Origin: Trichuris trichiura
Lineage: Eukaryota > Nematoda > Enoplea > Trichinellida > Trichuridae
Direction of reading: 5' to 3'
Assembly: GCA_037903355.1 (NCBI GenBank)
Contig: JBAJFE010000047.1
Location: 1,240,001-1,304,000, forward strand
Length of the DNA stretch: 64,000 nt
A program made the translations under genes and the position numbers. The notes under the pieces were generated by a model that made no database searches, was not told the origin of the DNA, and was given only the letters and a program-made list of their open reading frames with translations. Of the stretch, positions 11,912 to 22,800 are shown in pieces (positions within the stretch are counted from its first letter, which is position 1; each line of letters starts with the position of its first letter).

Positions 11912-12740
11912 TTCCGTTGCTTGGACTCCCCTTTCTAGATGTATTAGTCATAAAACACGGGAATAAATTAAAAACAGCAGTTTATAGAAAACGCCCCCTT
12001 CAAACGCGTATTTACATGTTTCTTCGCGTCACCCCATTTTGGTTAGAAGAGGGATAGTAAAAGGAATGGTTGACATGGCCCTAACAGTATATGACCCCAA
12101 GTATTTAATTGCTGAATTAAATCTTATCTTAAACACTTTACGCAGTAATGGATATCCCAGTAAATTGGTCACCTCTATTATCAAACAATGTAAGTGGAAT
12201 AAATCACTATCGCCGTCCGCACCCAATAACCAACAGCACGTGGTTCTGGTGCTCTCCTACTACAGTGGCTTAAGTGAAAAGATCAGGAGGTTGGGACACT
12301 CCTTAAATTTCAATGCTCGCTTTAATCTTCGCTCGATTGTGAGGAATAATAAGATCAGGGTTCCCTTTGACAGCAGACTTGGTGTCGTTTCCGAAATGAA
12401 GTGCGGTTGCATCAGTAGCAACTCCACCATCAACCACGACACTGGGTGGCAAATACTAAGGTATGGGCTCGGCTAATTAATAAATTCTAATACAGCACCC
12501 TATCCAACTAATCAAACACCCATTGTACCCATGCGCTATATATACCCCTTACCGAATAAACACTTTCTCCCTCACACTGCTGACGACGGAACAAGAGCAG
12601 TTCCGAAATGTACGGTATAGAATTTATTTTGTATTTTTTCTCTAACAATTTGCTCATTCAATCATTGGTTGGGCACTTTGAAGTTTATTTACAGATACAT
12701 CAAATAGGCCAAACCCGAGAACCAAAAGACGAACTATAAA
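11912..12740 (+). pseudogene. degenerate PLE family A copy
   Basis: From ccctttctagatgtatta onward the sequence follows the family A element from about 21188, past the thumb region, to its 3' tail near 22285. The reading frame is broken by frameshifts. Most of the GIY-YIG endonuclease is missing: near 12410 the text jumps from the equivalent of 21685 to that of 21970. Remaining open pieces include KGMVDMALTVYDPKYL and YYSGLSEKIRRLGHSLN. The tail keeps the hammerhead-like segment at 12580-12612. It is a dead copy diverged from the 20-22 kb element. Confidence 0.85.
12576..12616 (+). ncRNA. hammerhead-like core in the degenerate PLE A copy
   Basis: CTGACGA at 12580-12586, stem II GGAAC/GTTCC and GAAA at 12605-12608 are kept. 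The helix III word is ATGT rather than the self-complementary ACGT of the 22.1 kb copy, so dimer formation would be weakened. Confidence 0.5.
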
Positions 12741-14495
12741 TACGGTTGCATGAAAATACAGCGAGAAAACTACATCCGGTTTCATTGTGGCAACTGTTGG
12801 TCGTGTGACGCTTGAACGACATGTTTTGACTTGGAAACGACTTTGCCATGCCGCTCAGGTACAGTAGGTTGTATGCAGCTGGCCAGCAAGATTCACCGAA
12901 ATATCTTCATTGCATTGACAGGTAGAAGAACTTCGCAGCGTTTTACCAAAGAAAGCAGACTGCTCCCAACGGCTTTCCAATCCCCTTATTTGGCAGTTTA
13001 TGACGCCAAAGGATTAGCAGAAAGCACTGTTAAGCCGTTGTTAATATCGTTCATTGGCCAAGCATGTACCTTTGACTTCGCATGCTTTTAAGCACTTCAG
13101 CATCTGCTCAGCGGCACTGAGCTTCATCTGCATAATATCGTCAGCGTAGGCGGGGAGAGACTTCTTGATAAGAACGGTAGTGCCTTCAAGCCACGCCACT
13201 CTTCGGTGAATGCAGTGAAATATCTTAAGCATTCGTCACACTGACGTAAGAAGCTCTGCCGGGTAATTCATATGATCAATTAGCTTTCCATGGAAATTTA
13301 TATGCTTGAGAAGTTCTCCAGTTGAAGCTCTTTCCACGAGTCAACATGGGATTCCATTACAGCTTCATTCGTTAACACCATGTTGGCCAACGAGCGCACG
13401 CGAAATATCATCATCTATGCATGCGCTCACGGAGGTTCGCCCATATCGTAGTGGCGCTCTTGAATATCTTTATCATTTTGGCCATGGGCAAAACTGCGTA
13501 GGCCAAAAGTCAACTTCTTTGTATGTTGCTCCCATGCTTGATTTCAGCTGGTGGTCGACCATATCTTCTTGGTTTCATGCTGGCCTCTTGCATAATATCT
13601 TCTATTCAAAAGTAGTCACCCAAATGTTGGAGTCTCATTATCATATACCAACTAAGCAAGCGATCACCGCTTTCTATATAGTCGCTAGTTTTTAAACTCA
13701 CCATGGACGAGCGATTGGCTAACCATGGCAACCAGTAGTTCTTTGCTCCATTCACCCCCATATCTTTCCAACTTTGGTGATCAGCTTGAACAGGATTGCA
13801 CTTACGGTAAATTCTTCAATCTTCAGCCTCTTGATCACTTCACTTGGTCGACAGCCGTATCATTTCAAATATCGTCGCACGAGTGTAACTGACTGCGGTC
13901 AGGTAGAGTCCAAAAAACCACAACCTTCAAGAACGAGTGCTAAAGCGACTGAACTGAGATTATAAAAAAATCAAGGGCACTCCCGCAACCATAAATATGC
14001 TTCTGGCAACAATTGGAATCAGGTTCACCTTGCTAAAAAGCACGACATATTGTAGCGGTAAAGATAAGCAGGTACGACGGAATGCAGGTACGAGGTGGAC
14101 GGTAGACACACGTCAGAAAGAGAATAGTCAGTAGTCTTCGCAGACGCTCGTTGTGGGCTGATCCCCGTAGGGGCTGAATGAAGGTTGAATTAAGCAAAAG
14201 AAGTTTCTAGAAAAAACAAGCAACGCAGAAAAGACGGATAAGGAAAAGGGCAATGCTAATCGCCCTTAGAAACAGTGCAACGGCTTGCAGTGGTGCTCAC
14301 GCTGCAATAATGGCCATAACTGGGCTATCAGCGCTGTAAAAGCTCTGTTGAGCATAAGTCTTGCGGAAATGGGCAAAAATCATCGAACGTTTGGAAACTG
14401 GGAAAAACATTGAAGAAACCTTGGAGGGTACTGTTGTTACGGCTGCTGCTTCGTCTCTTGCAATCGCGAACATTTTAACTTCATCAATTAGGTCA
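12741..14495. other. no supported gene
   Basis: Scattered open frames on both strands (for example minus 13041-13232 and plus 13306-13695) have no recognised motif. The minus strand around 13.0-13.9 kb has broken, vaguely retroelement-like frames, too weak to name. Confidence 0.3.
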
Positions 14496-14497
14496 CA

Positions 14498-14528
14498 ACA
14501 AGGCCTGCAAATTATTTGCAGGCCTTGT
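14498..14528. repeat. perfect 14-bp inverted repeat with 3-nt loop
   Basis: acaaggcctgcaaa, then tta, then tttgcaggccttgt. A further gcctgcaaattatt follows at about 14547-14560. The hairpin would be very stable as RNA. No associated gene is visible. Confidence 0.8.
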
Positions 14529-14599
14529 GGACGAGCCTGCATCACCATGGACGGGCCTGCAAATTATTATTTGTCGCAAGAGCCACTTCCATCGCCGCC

Positions 14600-14960
14600 G
14601 GTTTAAGGAGGCTCTTTAATATTCGCCTTAACCGTATGATCAACCGTGACATAGGACTAGAGGTTAGCACGGCTTGGGAACCACTTACAAGTAAAACCAA
14701 GTGTTGCTCTCTGCCGCGCTGACCTCGATCCCCATTCCTATTGTTACGTGAGCCTATATAACACCGATCGGAGAATAACACCTCCTCGACCACCTCACTG
14801 ACGACGGAACTAGAGCGTTCCGAAAGCTTTGAACATTAAAAAGTTGAGTGCGTTGATATCTGTACATTTTCTTAATAAGGGCTCATCCATCCGTTGGTAG
14901 AGCAGTTGTTTTAGCTTAACTACAGATAAAAGCACAACGACAAACGGGAAAAGCCGTAGA
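14600..14960 (+). mobile_element. degenerate 3' end of another PLE (family D) with hammerhead-like core
   Basis: The frame ending near 14721 contains INRDIGLEVSTAWEP and CCSLPR before a stop. This matches the extreme C terminus of PLE proteins (compare [19 protein letters not shown] at about 21990-22065). It is followed by a hammerhead-like segment at 14798-14829 (CTGACGA, GGAAC/GTTCC, GAAA, AGCT) and a tail containing ggctcatccatccgttggta, a word shared with family A tails. Everything upstream in the ORF is lost or unrecognisable. Confidence 0.7.
14794..14832 (+). ncRNA. hammerhead-like core, PLE family D
   Basis: CTGACGA at 14798-14804, stem II GGAAC/GTTCC closing a short loop, GAAA at 14822-14825, then self-complementary AGCT. 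The core consensus is intact, although the host element is dead. Confidence 0.55.
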
Positions 14961-15629
14961 AGACCTTGCAACCAAGACTAAATTAACTTTATTAAAATAA
15001 AAATTATTCTTTAAATTTATTCCCTGCAGTACTATCGATACTTCGAACTAAATGGGCACATTTTGTTAAAACTAAAATTGATGCGCAGGCTGATTAAAAA
15101 TCCCTGCGCATCATGTAGTTGCAACAATTGTTTGTCCTAGCAGTTGCGAGTTCAGTTGTGCCGAATGCCCCTCCGGTAAGTAGTCGCATCTGTTTGTCCA
15201 ATTCAATTTTGTATAAGTGAGCGCGCTTAAATGTTGCATTTCAATTATTTCCAAGAGTGGGTTGCTCGACCTCTTGCTATCCGTTGGTTTTAGTTGAAAG
15301 CGGACTTAGCCGTACGGTTGATTGCAAGCAAGGCGCTACCATTGAGTTACTTCCATAGTTTGAGAGGTTTGCTCAGTTTTCTGTTGATGTTAAGTTGGCG
15401 AGAAAATTATGAAAGGTTTTTCTGGTGATTTCGGTTAGTTAAATGCAAATAATCGTTAGGGTTGCGGTTAAGGTGCTGGCTGGTCGAACTTTTCAGTGAT
15501 ATATTTTTCCGTTACCCGTAAAGTCAGCTTAGTAGGGTAAATTGCTTTCAAAGGTGCGTTGCCTTCTTTAATCCGGGAGTATATTCTAGCATTTGTAATG
15601 GTTACGCTACAGAATATTTCAGATCTTTT

Positions 15630-15810
15630 ACGGCTTTTCCCGTTCTTATCTGCTTGTTATCTGTAATTCAAACGAAACAATTGCTCTACCAGCGGGTGGA
15701 TGAGCGATAATTAGGAAAAAATTGAACAGGACCAATATACTCAACTTTATTTTCAAAGCTTTCTAAGCGCTCTAGTTCCGTCGTCAGCGAGATGGAAGAT
15801 CCAGTTTTTA
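15630..15810 (-). mobile_element. inverted family D pseudo-LTR remnant
   Basis: The minus strand repeats the 14790-14960 tail: ctgacgacggaactagagcg, then an aaagctttga-like block, then a gctcatccacccgctggtag-like block and aaaagccgta. The second half of hammerhead stem II is altered (gctta instead of gttcc), so this ribozyme copy looks dead. With 14.8-14.96 kb it makes a tail-to-tail inverted pair about 670 bp apart. Confidence 0.6.
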
Positions 15811-18340
15811 AGGCTACGGTACAGATTAAATAGCCTTTTCTATACAAAACCTTGCAGTCCGTCCTTAAGCCTACAGCTTCTACTACAGTACAGTACACTG
15901 TACCTTCTTATCTTCTACGATGAAATAGTTCTTATAGCGTATGTAGGCATCGTGTCTTTTAGTCGCCTCAACGTCTGAAAAATGCAGATTCCTATACGAA
16001 ATGCTTAGCAGCTATCTTGTTTTGCCCCTACCTGTGCGTAAGCCAGGATATATGCTTTATGTTTATTTGAGTTAGGCTCAGCTGAAGGTAGAACGCTGTG
16101 GCCGTCAAACCTGCAGTATGGCAATGGAGTTTGTATGCTCATTTAAAAGCTCTTGAAACGTACTCTGATGTTTTAGAGGTCCCTATGTATACATTACAGT
16201 ACATTTTACCTGATTATTTTATATGGACTAGTCTAGTTGCAAACTGGGGTCCGTCTGGCCAGTTTAACTTGTAGTTGCAATTTTTTCAGATGAAGATTTA
16301 TGTCGGTTTCATTTAAAAAACAGCTTATTCCTTATTTGTTTGTTAACCACAGTTTCATTATCTGTTTCTGTTGTAATATTAAGAGAAAAGTCAATGTCCA
16401 TGCTTTTTCGTAACCTCTTAAATCGCATTTGCTTTTCTAAGAAAAGCAGGTACATTAGTTGTAATTTTAAAGTACCGTATATCTTACCTGAATATATTGT
16501 ATTGCAGAACTTTAAAAGCATCGGGCATTGTTCGAGCTTGTCCGAAGTAGAAGCCGTCTGGTTAGCTGAATCCGCAGTTGCAATCGTTTCAGGTAAATGT
16601 TACGGCCTCTTATTTGCGTTAAGTCTTTCTCCTTACGAACATTCGCTGTTTATCAACTTTATAAGTCTTTTTCCGGCTATTTTAATAGGTTTCCTTTTCG
16701 CTGTCCTTTTAAATAACTTCGCCAAGCAAATTTGCTATTCCCCAGTAGTTAACCATTATTCTTGTTAACCACTTATGGATTGTTGGTCAGAAGTTGGTAC
16801 GTGAATTTGCGAAGGCATTTTCAAGCGAGCTCGGCGTAAGCTTAACATTTCCATGCAGCTTATGCCAATCTCCTGTTTCATATCCCGCTTAAAACAACGT
16901 AATTATTCGTTAATGTATCAAGTATGTTCCTTCATAACTTTAAGCTATAGCAATTGCTCCAGCTGAGTAATCCTCAACTGCAAAGCTGAGTTTTTTTGGC
17001 TTTTAGGAATCGTTTAGACGCAAGTCGGTAACTACGCAGCTTTCAGTTTAAGTGTATGTATATATTCTGGTTAAGCTTGTTTATTTCTTTATTCGTCGCT
17101 TTTTTAAACGTAGTTTTCGGTTTAAACTTTTTGGCTGTCCTCGGTATCAGTTTTAAGCTACAGTACGTTTTACCTGCAAATCTTTGAACGCGAATTTCTC
17201 TTATTGCGTACGTGTGAGTTTGTCTAGATAAGAACTGGAGAGCAGAAGGCTTGCTTAATCTTCAAATCATTTCTTTAGGTGAGAGATTATTTTTTCTCCA
17301 TTCAAATTTTCTAGTTTTCCGCTTTGGCACTTGTTCAACTATGTGTCAATTACGTTAGCTGATAACGTTTGTTTTAAGCTTGTTAGCGATAGTTCGCTGC
17401 GAATGCCTTGTTTCCTTTTAAGGTTATCCTTCGCACAGATTTCACTCTTTCCGCTGACGAACAGAAGGTCGCAGCAGTTTTGCAGAACGCCATGCTGTAT
17501 TACGTATTTGAATTGTAGGCTCAAGTGTAATACTCCTGTGCAGCTTTCGGTGTGCTCTTCATTACGTTATAGTCCAAACAGCTTCGTAATTCATTTGTTC
17601 AGAGTATGATTTTGGTCTTACTTTTAAAATACGGTTTGCACTATTTGAGTGAATATCTTGTGTATGGCAGAGTTTCTTTATTAAAAAACGTGTAGGAATT
17701 AACGCTGATACAAACTAGAAACTGTCTGCTTTGTTTAATTGCGATTGCTGTTGTTTGAAGTGAAGATATTGTGTCGTTATTGATTTGCTTCCTCTGAAAA
17801 CGTAGTCTTTGCCTAAAAGAGCGTTGTGAGCATGGATATTCTTGATACCAATGAGCATGACGCAAATTGGAAGTTAACTGGCTTGAGCTTTAAAGTCCTT
17901 TAACCGACGTCCTTCCTTCGCAAATGAGAAGCACGCAGTGTTTAAACTTGTAACGCCTGTAAAAAGCTTTATTTAAACCTGCTACAAGATGTCGCTGCGG
18001 TAAAGAAGTGTTTTTGCTTTTACCTTGCGAATCATTTTCAGTAGTTTACTGTAGTTCAGGGTTACCTGCTCTTCGTAGTTGGTTTCGCTCGTGGGCAACG
18101 GCAACATTTTGCCTTATGCCACTCGCGTTCTAAACAACGTTACTCAAATTGCAGGCAAATTATTTTTCAGATCAGTTAATTCGACGGTCCCGGTTGTCGC
18201 TCGACTGCAAGCGATCATATATTAATTCGTCAAGATGTGGTACGTCGTTTGCAATTGCTTTGTGGAAAATCGCTGTTCCATCGAGGGGACAAAGTTCCAC
18301 TTTTTGTAACATGTATTTGGCTTTTAGTGCCGCACCGCGT
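15811..18340. other. T-rich gene-free stretch upstream of the UBR4-like gene
   Basis: The + strand is strongly T-biased (repeated tttt, gtttt and tgctttt words) with no supported exon. An ORF at 16340-16768 has a hydrophobic C-terminal half but no recognised motif or splice context. The promoter and 5' UTR of the UBR4-like gene probably lie in the last part, but I see no defining element. Confidence 0.35.
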
Positions 18341-19807
18341 ATGGATTGGAGTGCCGACGTGAAGCCGTTGTTGTCATCCGCATTTTTTGCAACCAGAAAT
18401 CCGGCTTACCTGAAGAGGCTTGCGCAAACCATTTGCGCATGGTAATTGTTGAAGTTGCCGGTTCGCTTTGGCCGGTCGAATTGTGTTGCCTTGTTTTCAG
18501 TAGGGAAGAGATATTTACGCACGCGCCGGAATTCGAAACGTTTTACGTAACGTTTCTCGCGCTTGGAACCCACTACATTACTGCTCATTTGGCAACTAGC
18601 AATTCCCGTACTTTGCCAACTAAATTTCCCCCTTTTTTTTATAATTAATTCTTTATTTTTTTCATTAGTCGAAGAGTCCGATCGGGAAGCCATTTTGGCA
18701 GCCATGCGACTTGTTGTTCGTTTTGCCGTCGACCGGCTAAGTCGAACTGAAAGACCACGTTTAATTCACCTGGTAATAATTGACCGGCATTGCCAATGCT
18801 TTTAATTTATTCCTTTGTTTTCAACAGAACTACTTTATTGCCGTATTGAACGGAATGTGCTCAGGGAATGAGAGTTTGCCTCGAGCAGCCATAATAACAC
18901 TGAGCGCTCACCTTAAAACCACCTTGCTGCCTCCGCATGTCAAGGCAACTGTTCGTCGTAAGAAGCATAGCTATTCGTTGTTGCCATTTTTGAACTATGT
19001 TGTCTTTAAAGGGGAAATTCCAAGCGCGGATGTGGCCCCTTTATCCGTCAAAGAAGACTCGGAAAAATGCGACTCCGAACATAGCGAAGGCTATCTCGTG
19101 GAAAAAGTGATTTCCAGCTTTTCGAACTACGTTTCATTCGACGTAGTGCCCAGCCGGTTTGCCAAGAATTCCGCGGAAGGCGATTCCGTTGAAACGGTCG
19201 ACTTCAGGGTGAACTCTGCTGCACATATTGTGTTCTCCTTATTCGCTTAGCCATGTTTTTTTAGCTGCGATTTATGCAGGAGAGTCAGCGCCTATTGAAA
19301 GAGCAGCGTGTTGGAGAGCTGTTGCTCAAAGTTTGGCTTAAGAGCAGACTGATCGCACCGTTCAAGGAACTTTACAAGGCTCACGTCGTCAACTCGGCAC
19401 CCAACTTTATCGTACCGGTGGAGGAGTACGAACGTGTCCAAAGACAGTAAGTGACCTTATGCCCAATGTCCATTTTTGGGCCAGCGAAATTCACTTCGCA
19501 TTGTTCCAGTTGCGGCAAAATACAGGAGCGAACAACCAATGCCTGTAGCATACTCGGTCTGCCGTTATGGAATGATGCAAGAGGCTCCGTAGTCAGCTCT
19601 GTACGCAACTTTTTCTTTACCATGTTTTACTACGTTTTTCTGTTGTTTTCTTTTCTTCAGCTGTTGGACATGACCGGTACATGTTTGATGGCTGCAGGAT
19701 GTGCCATGATAGCCATCTATTCCCCGTTCAATAGGAGACCCGACGAATCGTGCATATGCTTCTCCTCATGTTCGGCTCCGTCCGTCGTGAACATAATTGG
19801 AAAAGCG
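18341..19807 (+). other. UBR4-like N-terminal exons (exon group 1)
   Basis: My exon reading is 18341-18440, 18501-18607, 18669-18772, 18828 to about 19207, about 19270-19446, an uncertain exon ending near 19596, and 19661-19807. Introns are about 55-85 nt. The first exons encode [15 protein letters not shown] and [16 protein letters not shown], the conserved UBR4 start. The last encodes [16 protein letters not shown], corresponding to the LQDVTVLSLSCLYAG region of vertebrate UBR4. The group ends at a gttagt donor opening the intron that holds PLE A. Confidence 0.75.
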
Positions 19808-22800
19808 GTTAGTAGCCCAGCTCGTATGGGGAATAGCAACGTTGATTCAATCGCATTATTTTGACAAAGCAAAATAGACAGGTTGTCTTTTAACAGGCTT
19901 GAATAGTTTCCTAGTAGATCTTCAGATTCACGGGTTTGGCCTGTTGGATGTATCTGTAAGTAAACTTCAAAATGCCCTACCAACGGATGGATGAGCAAAT
20001 TGTAAGAGAAAATACAGAACAATTTGTATACCGTACGTTTTGGAACTGCTCTTGTTCCGTCGTCAGCAGTGTGAGGGAGAAGGTGTTTATTCGGTAAGGG
20101 GTTTATATAGCGCATGGGTACAATGGGGATATAATTGCCTCCACGGAGTACGGTCTCGCGCAAACCGATCCTAAGGTGGCTAAAGAAATAAAAGGTCACA
20201 TCTCCAGCCTAGTATTGCGCAAAAACAACAACAATCGTCCGACCCCAAACCTAAGCAGTTCAGAACGGGGGATCATTAAAAATCTAAAGTCTAGAACGGA
20301 CATGGTGATTACGAAAGCTGATAAAGGTAATACGGTTGTTATACTGGATAGGAACATGTACACACAAAAGATAATTGAGCTCCTCAGCAACCCCGTTTAC
20401 CATCCCATAAAACAAGACCCGACCGATAAGACCCGAAAACTTTTGCAAAATATGTTAGACTCCTTCGCCAATGAACCCCAAGACCCAATTATTTCTAAAG
20501 TAAACCATAGTTTCTCATACATCAGTAGCACTAGGTGCCCTGAACTTTACGGCTTTCCCAAAATCTACAAACCAGGGGTCCCTTTAAGACCAGTTGTCTC
20601 CAGCATTAATAGTGTCACCTCAAGACTTTGTTCATATCTAAAAACTATAATCCAACCCTTAACCGGTAAAAGCGAGTCCAATGTTAAAAATTGTAAAAAA
20701 TTTTGTTCCACACTAAAAGACATAAAAATGCAGCCCAGTGACATCATGGTCAGTTACGATGTAAAAGACCTTTTCACAAGCGTTCCCATAAAATATACCA
20801 TCAACTTGCTTCAAACTCTGTTAGATGCGGACGACACCATCTTGCAGAGGACGAAATTAAACCCCACCCACATAGTTAAATTAGTTTCGTTCTGCATGCG
20901 CGAGGGCAACTACTTCAGATTCCAGGATAGTTTCTTCTCACAAAAGGACGGTGCACCTATGGGCAGTCCACTCTCCTCCATACTTGCGGAGATCTTCATG
21001 GAACATCTCGAAGAAAAAGCCTTCAGCACTCTGCAAGACTGTGCCCCTCCTATCCTTTTCAAAAGATATGTAGACGACATCTTTGCCATCATAAAATCAG
21101 GCAGTGAAGAAACTCTCTTGGAACACCTGAATAGTCTCTTCCCCAACCAGATAACGCTAACCATTGAGAAGGAAAATAATTGTAAACTCCCTTTTCTAGA
21201 TGTCTTAGTCATTAAACAAGGGAATAAGTTAAAAACAACAGTTTATAGGAAACCCACCCACTCGGACCGGCACCTAAACTTTTCTTCTCATCACCCTATT
21301 TCAGTTAAAAGAGGTATAGTTAAAGGGATGGTTGACAGGGCCCTAACGGTTTGTGACCCTGAATATTTAAATACAGAATTAAGACACATTTATAACACAC
21401 TATGCAGTAACGGATACCCCAGTAAATTCATCAATTCCATTATTAAACAGTGCCAACAAAATAAACCTTCATCACCGTCCCCGCCTGATAACCAACAACG
21501 CCCGGTGCTGCTCCTTCCCTACTACAGTGGTTTAAGTGAACGAATCAGGAGACTGGGGCGCTCCTTAAATTTCAACGTGAGATTTAAAAGTTCATGTAAT
21601 TTTCGTTCGATTGTGAGAAATGACAAGATCAAGGTTCCTTTTGACAGCAGACCCGGTGTCATTTACCAAATAAAGTGTGGTTGCAACGCCTCCTACATAG
21701 GAGAAACGGGCAACACTTTACTTAAGAGATTCGGCCAACACATGAAGAATGTGTTGACATACAAGAACGCCGAACGAAGACTCAATGGGATACAGGCCAC
21801 CGGCCGAGGGCGTCCACCGACAACGGACCCTCGAAAAGCCATGGAGAACGCGATAAGTGCCTCAGTGATCGTTGAGCACGCATCTCGGTGCACACTCGAC
21901 CCGCACCCGAAGATCATATGCCACGAAAACTTATTACATCTTAGGCGTATTAAGGAGGCTCTGTACATCCAGAGCAACTCCACTATCAATCGCGACAATG
22001 GCGTGGAGGTTAGTGAAGTATGGGCTGCGCCGATTAATAAATTCCAATGCTGCGCCCTACCCAACTAATCAAACACCCATTGTACCCATGCGCTATATAA
22101 ACCCCTTACCGAATAAACACCTTCTCCCCAACACTGCTGACGACGGAACACGAGCAGTTCCGAAACGTACGGTATACAAATTGTTCTGTATTTTCTCTTA
22201 CAATTTGCTCATCCATCCGTTGGTAGGGCACTTTGAAGTTTACTTACAGATACGTCCAACAGGCCAAACCCGTGAATCTGAAGATCTACTATGAAAGCAA
22301 AATAGTAGCAATTAGTAGACCAAAAGCGCGCAGCAGTTGACTTTTTGAAAAACTCAGTACGCTTATGCGATGCTCAGGTTGAGGTTATTGTGGGAATTTG
22401 TTTGTTACGAATTTTTTGAATCGCAATTTAACCGCAGTCGTTTATTTGCAGAAGACCGTTTGCATCAAAGTGCTGCGCATCCTAGACGACGCTTGCGTGG
22501 ACAAAGAGGTTTCCTGCTTTTTTCTTCTTGTCGAGACGTTTATTGGCTAATTTAACTCTTTTTCAGCAAGTGCACAGGTTTCATCTAATCAGCTTGGGCT
22601 GCATGACGCAAATTTTTCGCGAGGCCACCGATACTATTGCCAGACAGATTTTCAGGTAAGCGCCGTTTTGTTTTGCCGCAATGCGAATGGCTATTTTTAT
22701 TCGTCTTTTTAAAGCCCGTCCAACAGGGTCGTAGCTCACGAGTTTTTCTGGTCGTTCATGTTCCTGCTGAGGCAAGCCGACGTGGCGGTAAGTCTCCATT

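Larger units (their letters stand above)
19878..22293 (+). mobile_element. Penelope-like element A in a UBR4 intron
   Basis: The element is 2.4 kb, in sense orientation with the host gene. Inverted pseudo-LTRs at 19911-20127 and 22076-22290 bracket one long ORF, with a 12-bp target-site duplication outside. A 33-nt stretch of unknown origin lies between the left duplication and the left repeat. Each pseudo-LTR carries a hammerhead-like segment. PLEs are target-primed retroelements of eukaryotes. The inverted partial copy at the head and the lack of an N-terminal start are typical of their 5'-truncated insertions. Confidence 0.9.

Noticed and set aside
13041..13970. Minus-strand frames resembling retroelement gag sequence
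   Set aside because: The frames are interrupted every few dozen codons and I cannot name a motif, so resemblance is too weak to annotate.
16340..16768. 142-codon plus ORF with a hydrophobic C-terminal half
   Set aside because: It lies in T-rich DNA, where TTT-rich frames code for hydrophobic residues by chance. No motif or splice context supports it.
21693..22064. 123-codon minus ORF inside PLE A
   Set aside because: It is the antisense shadow of the GIY-YIG domain.
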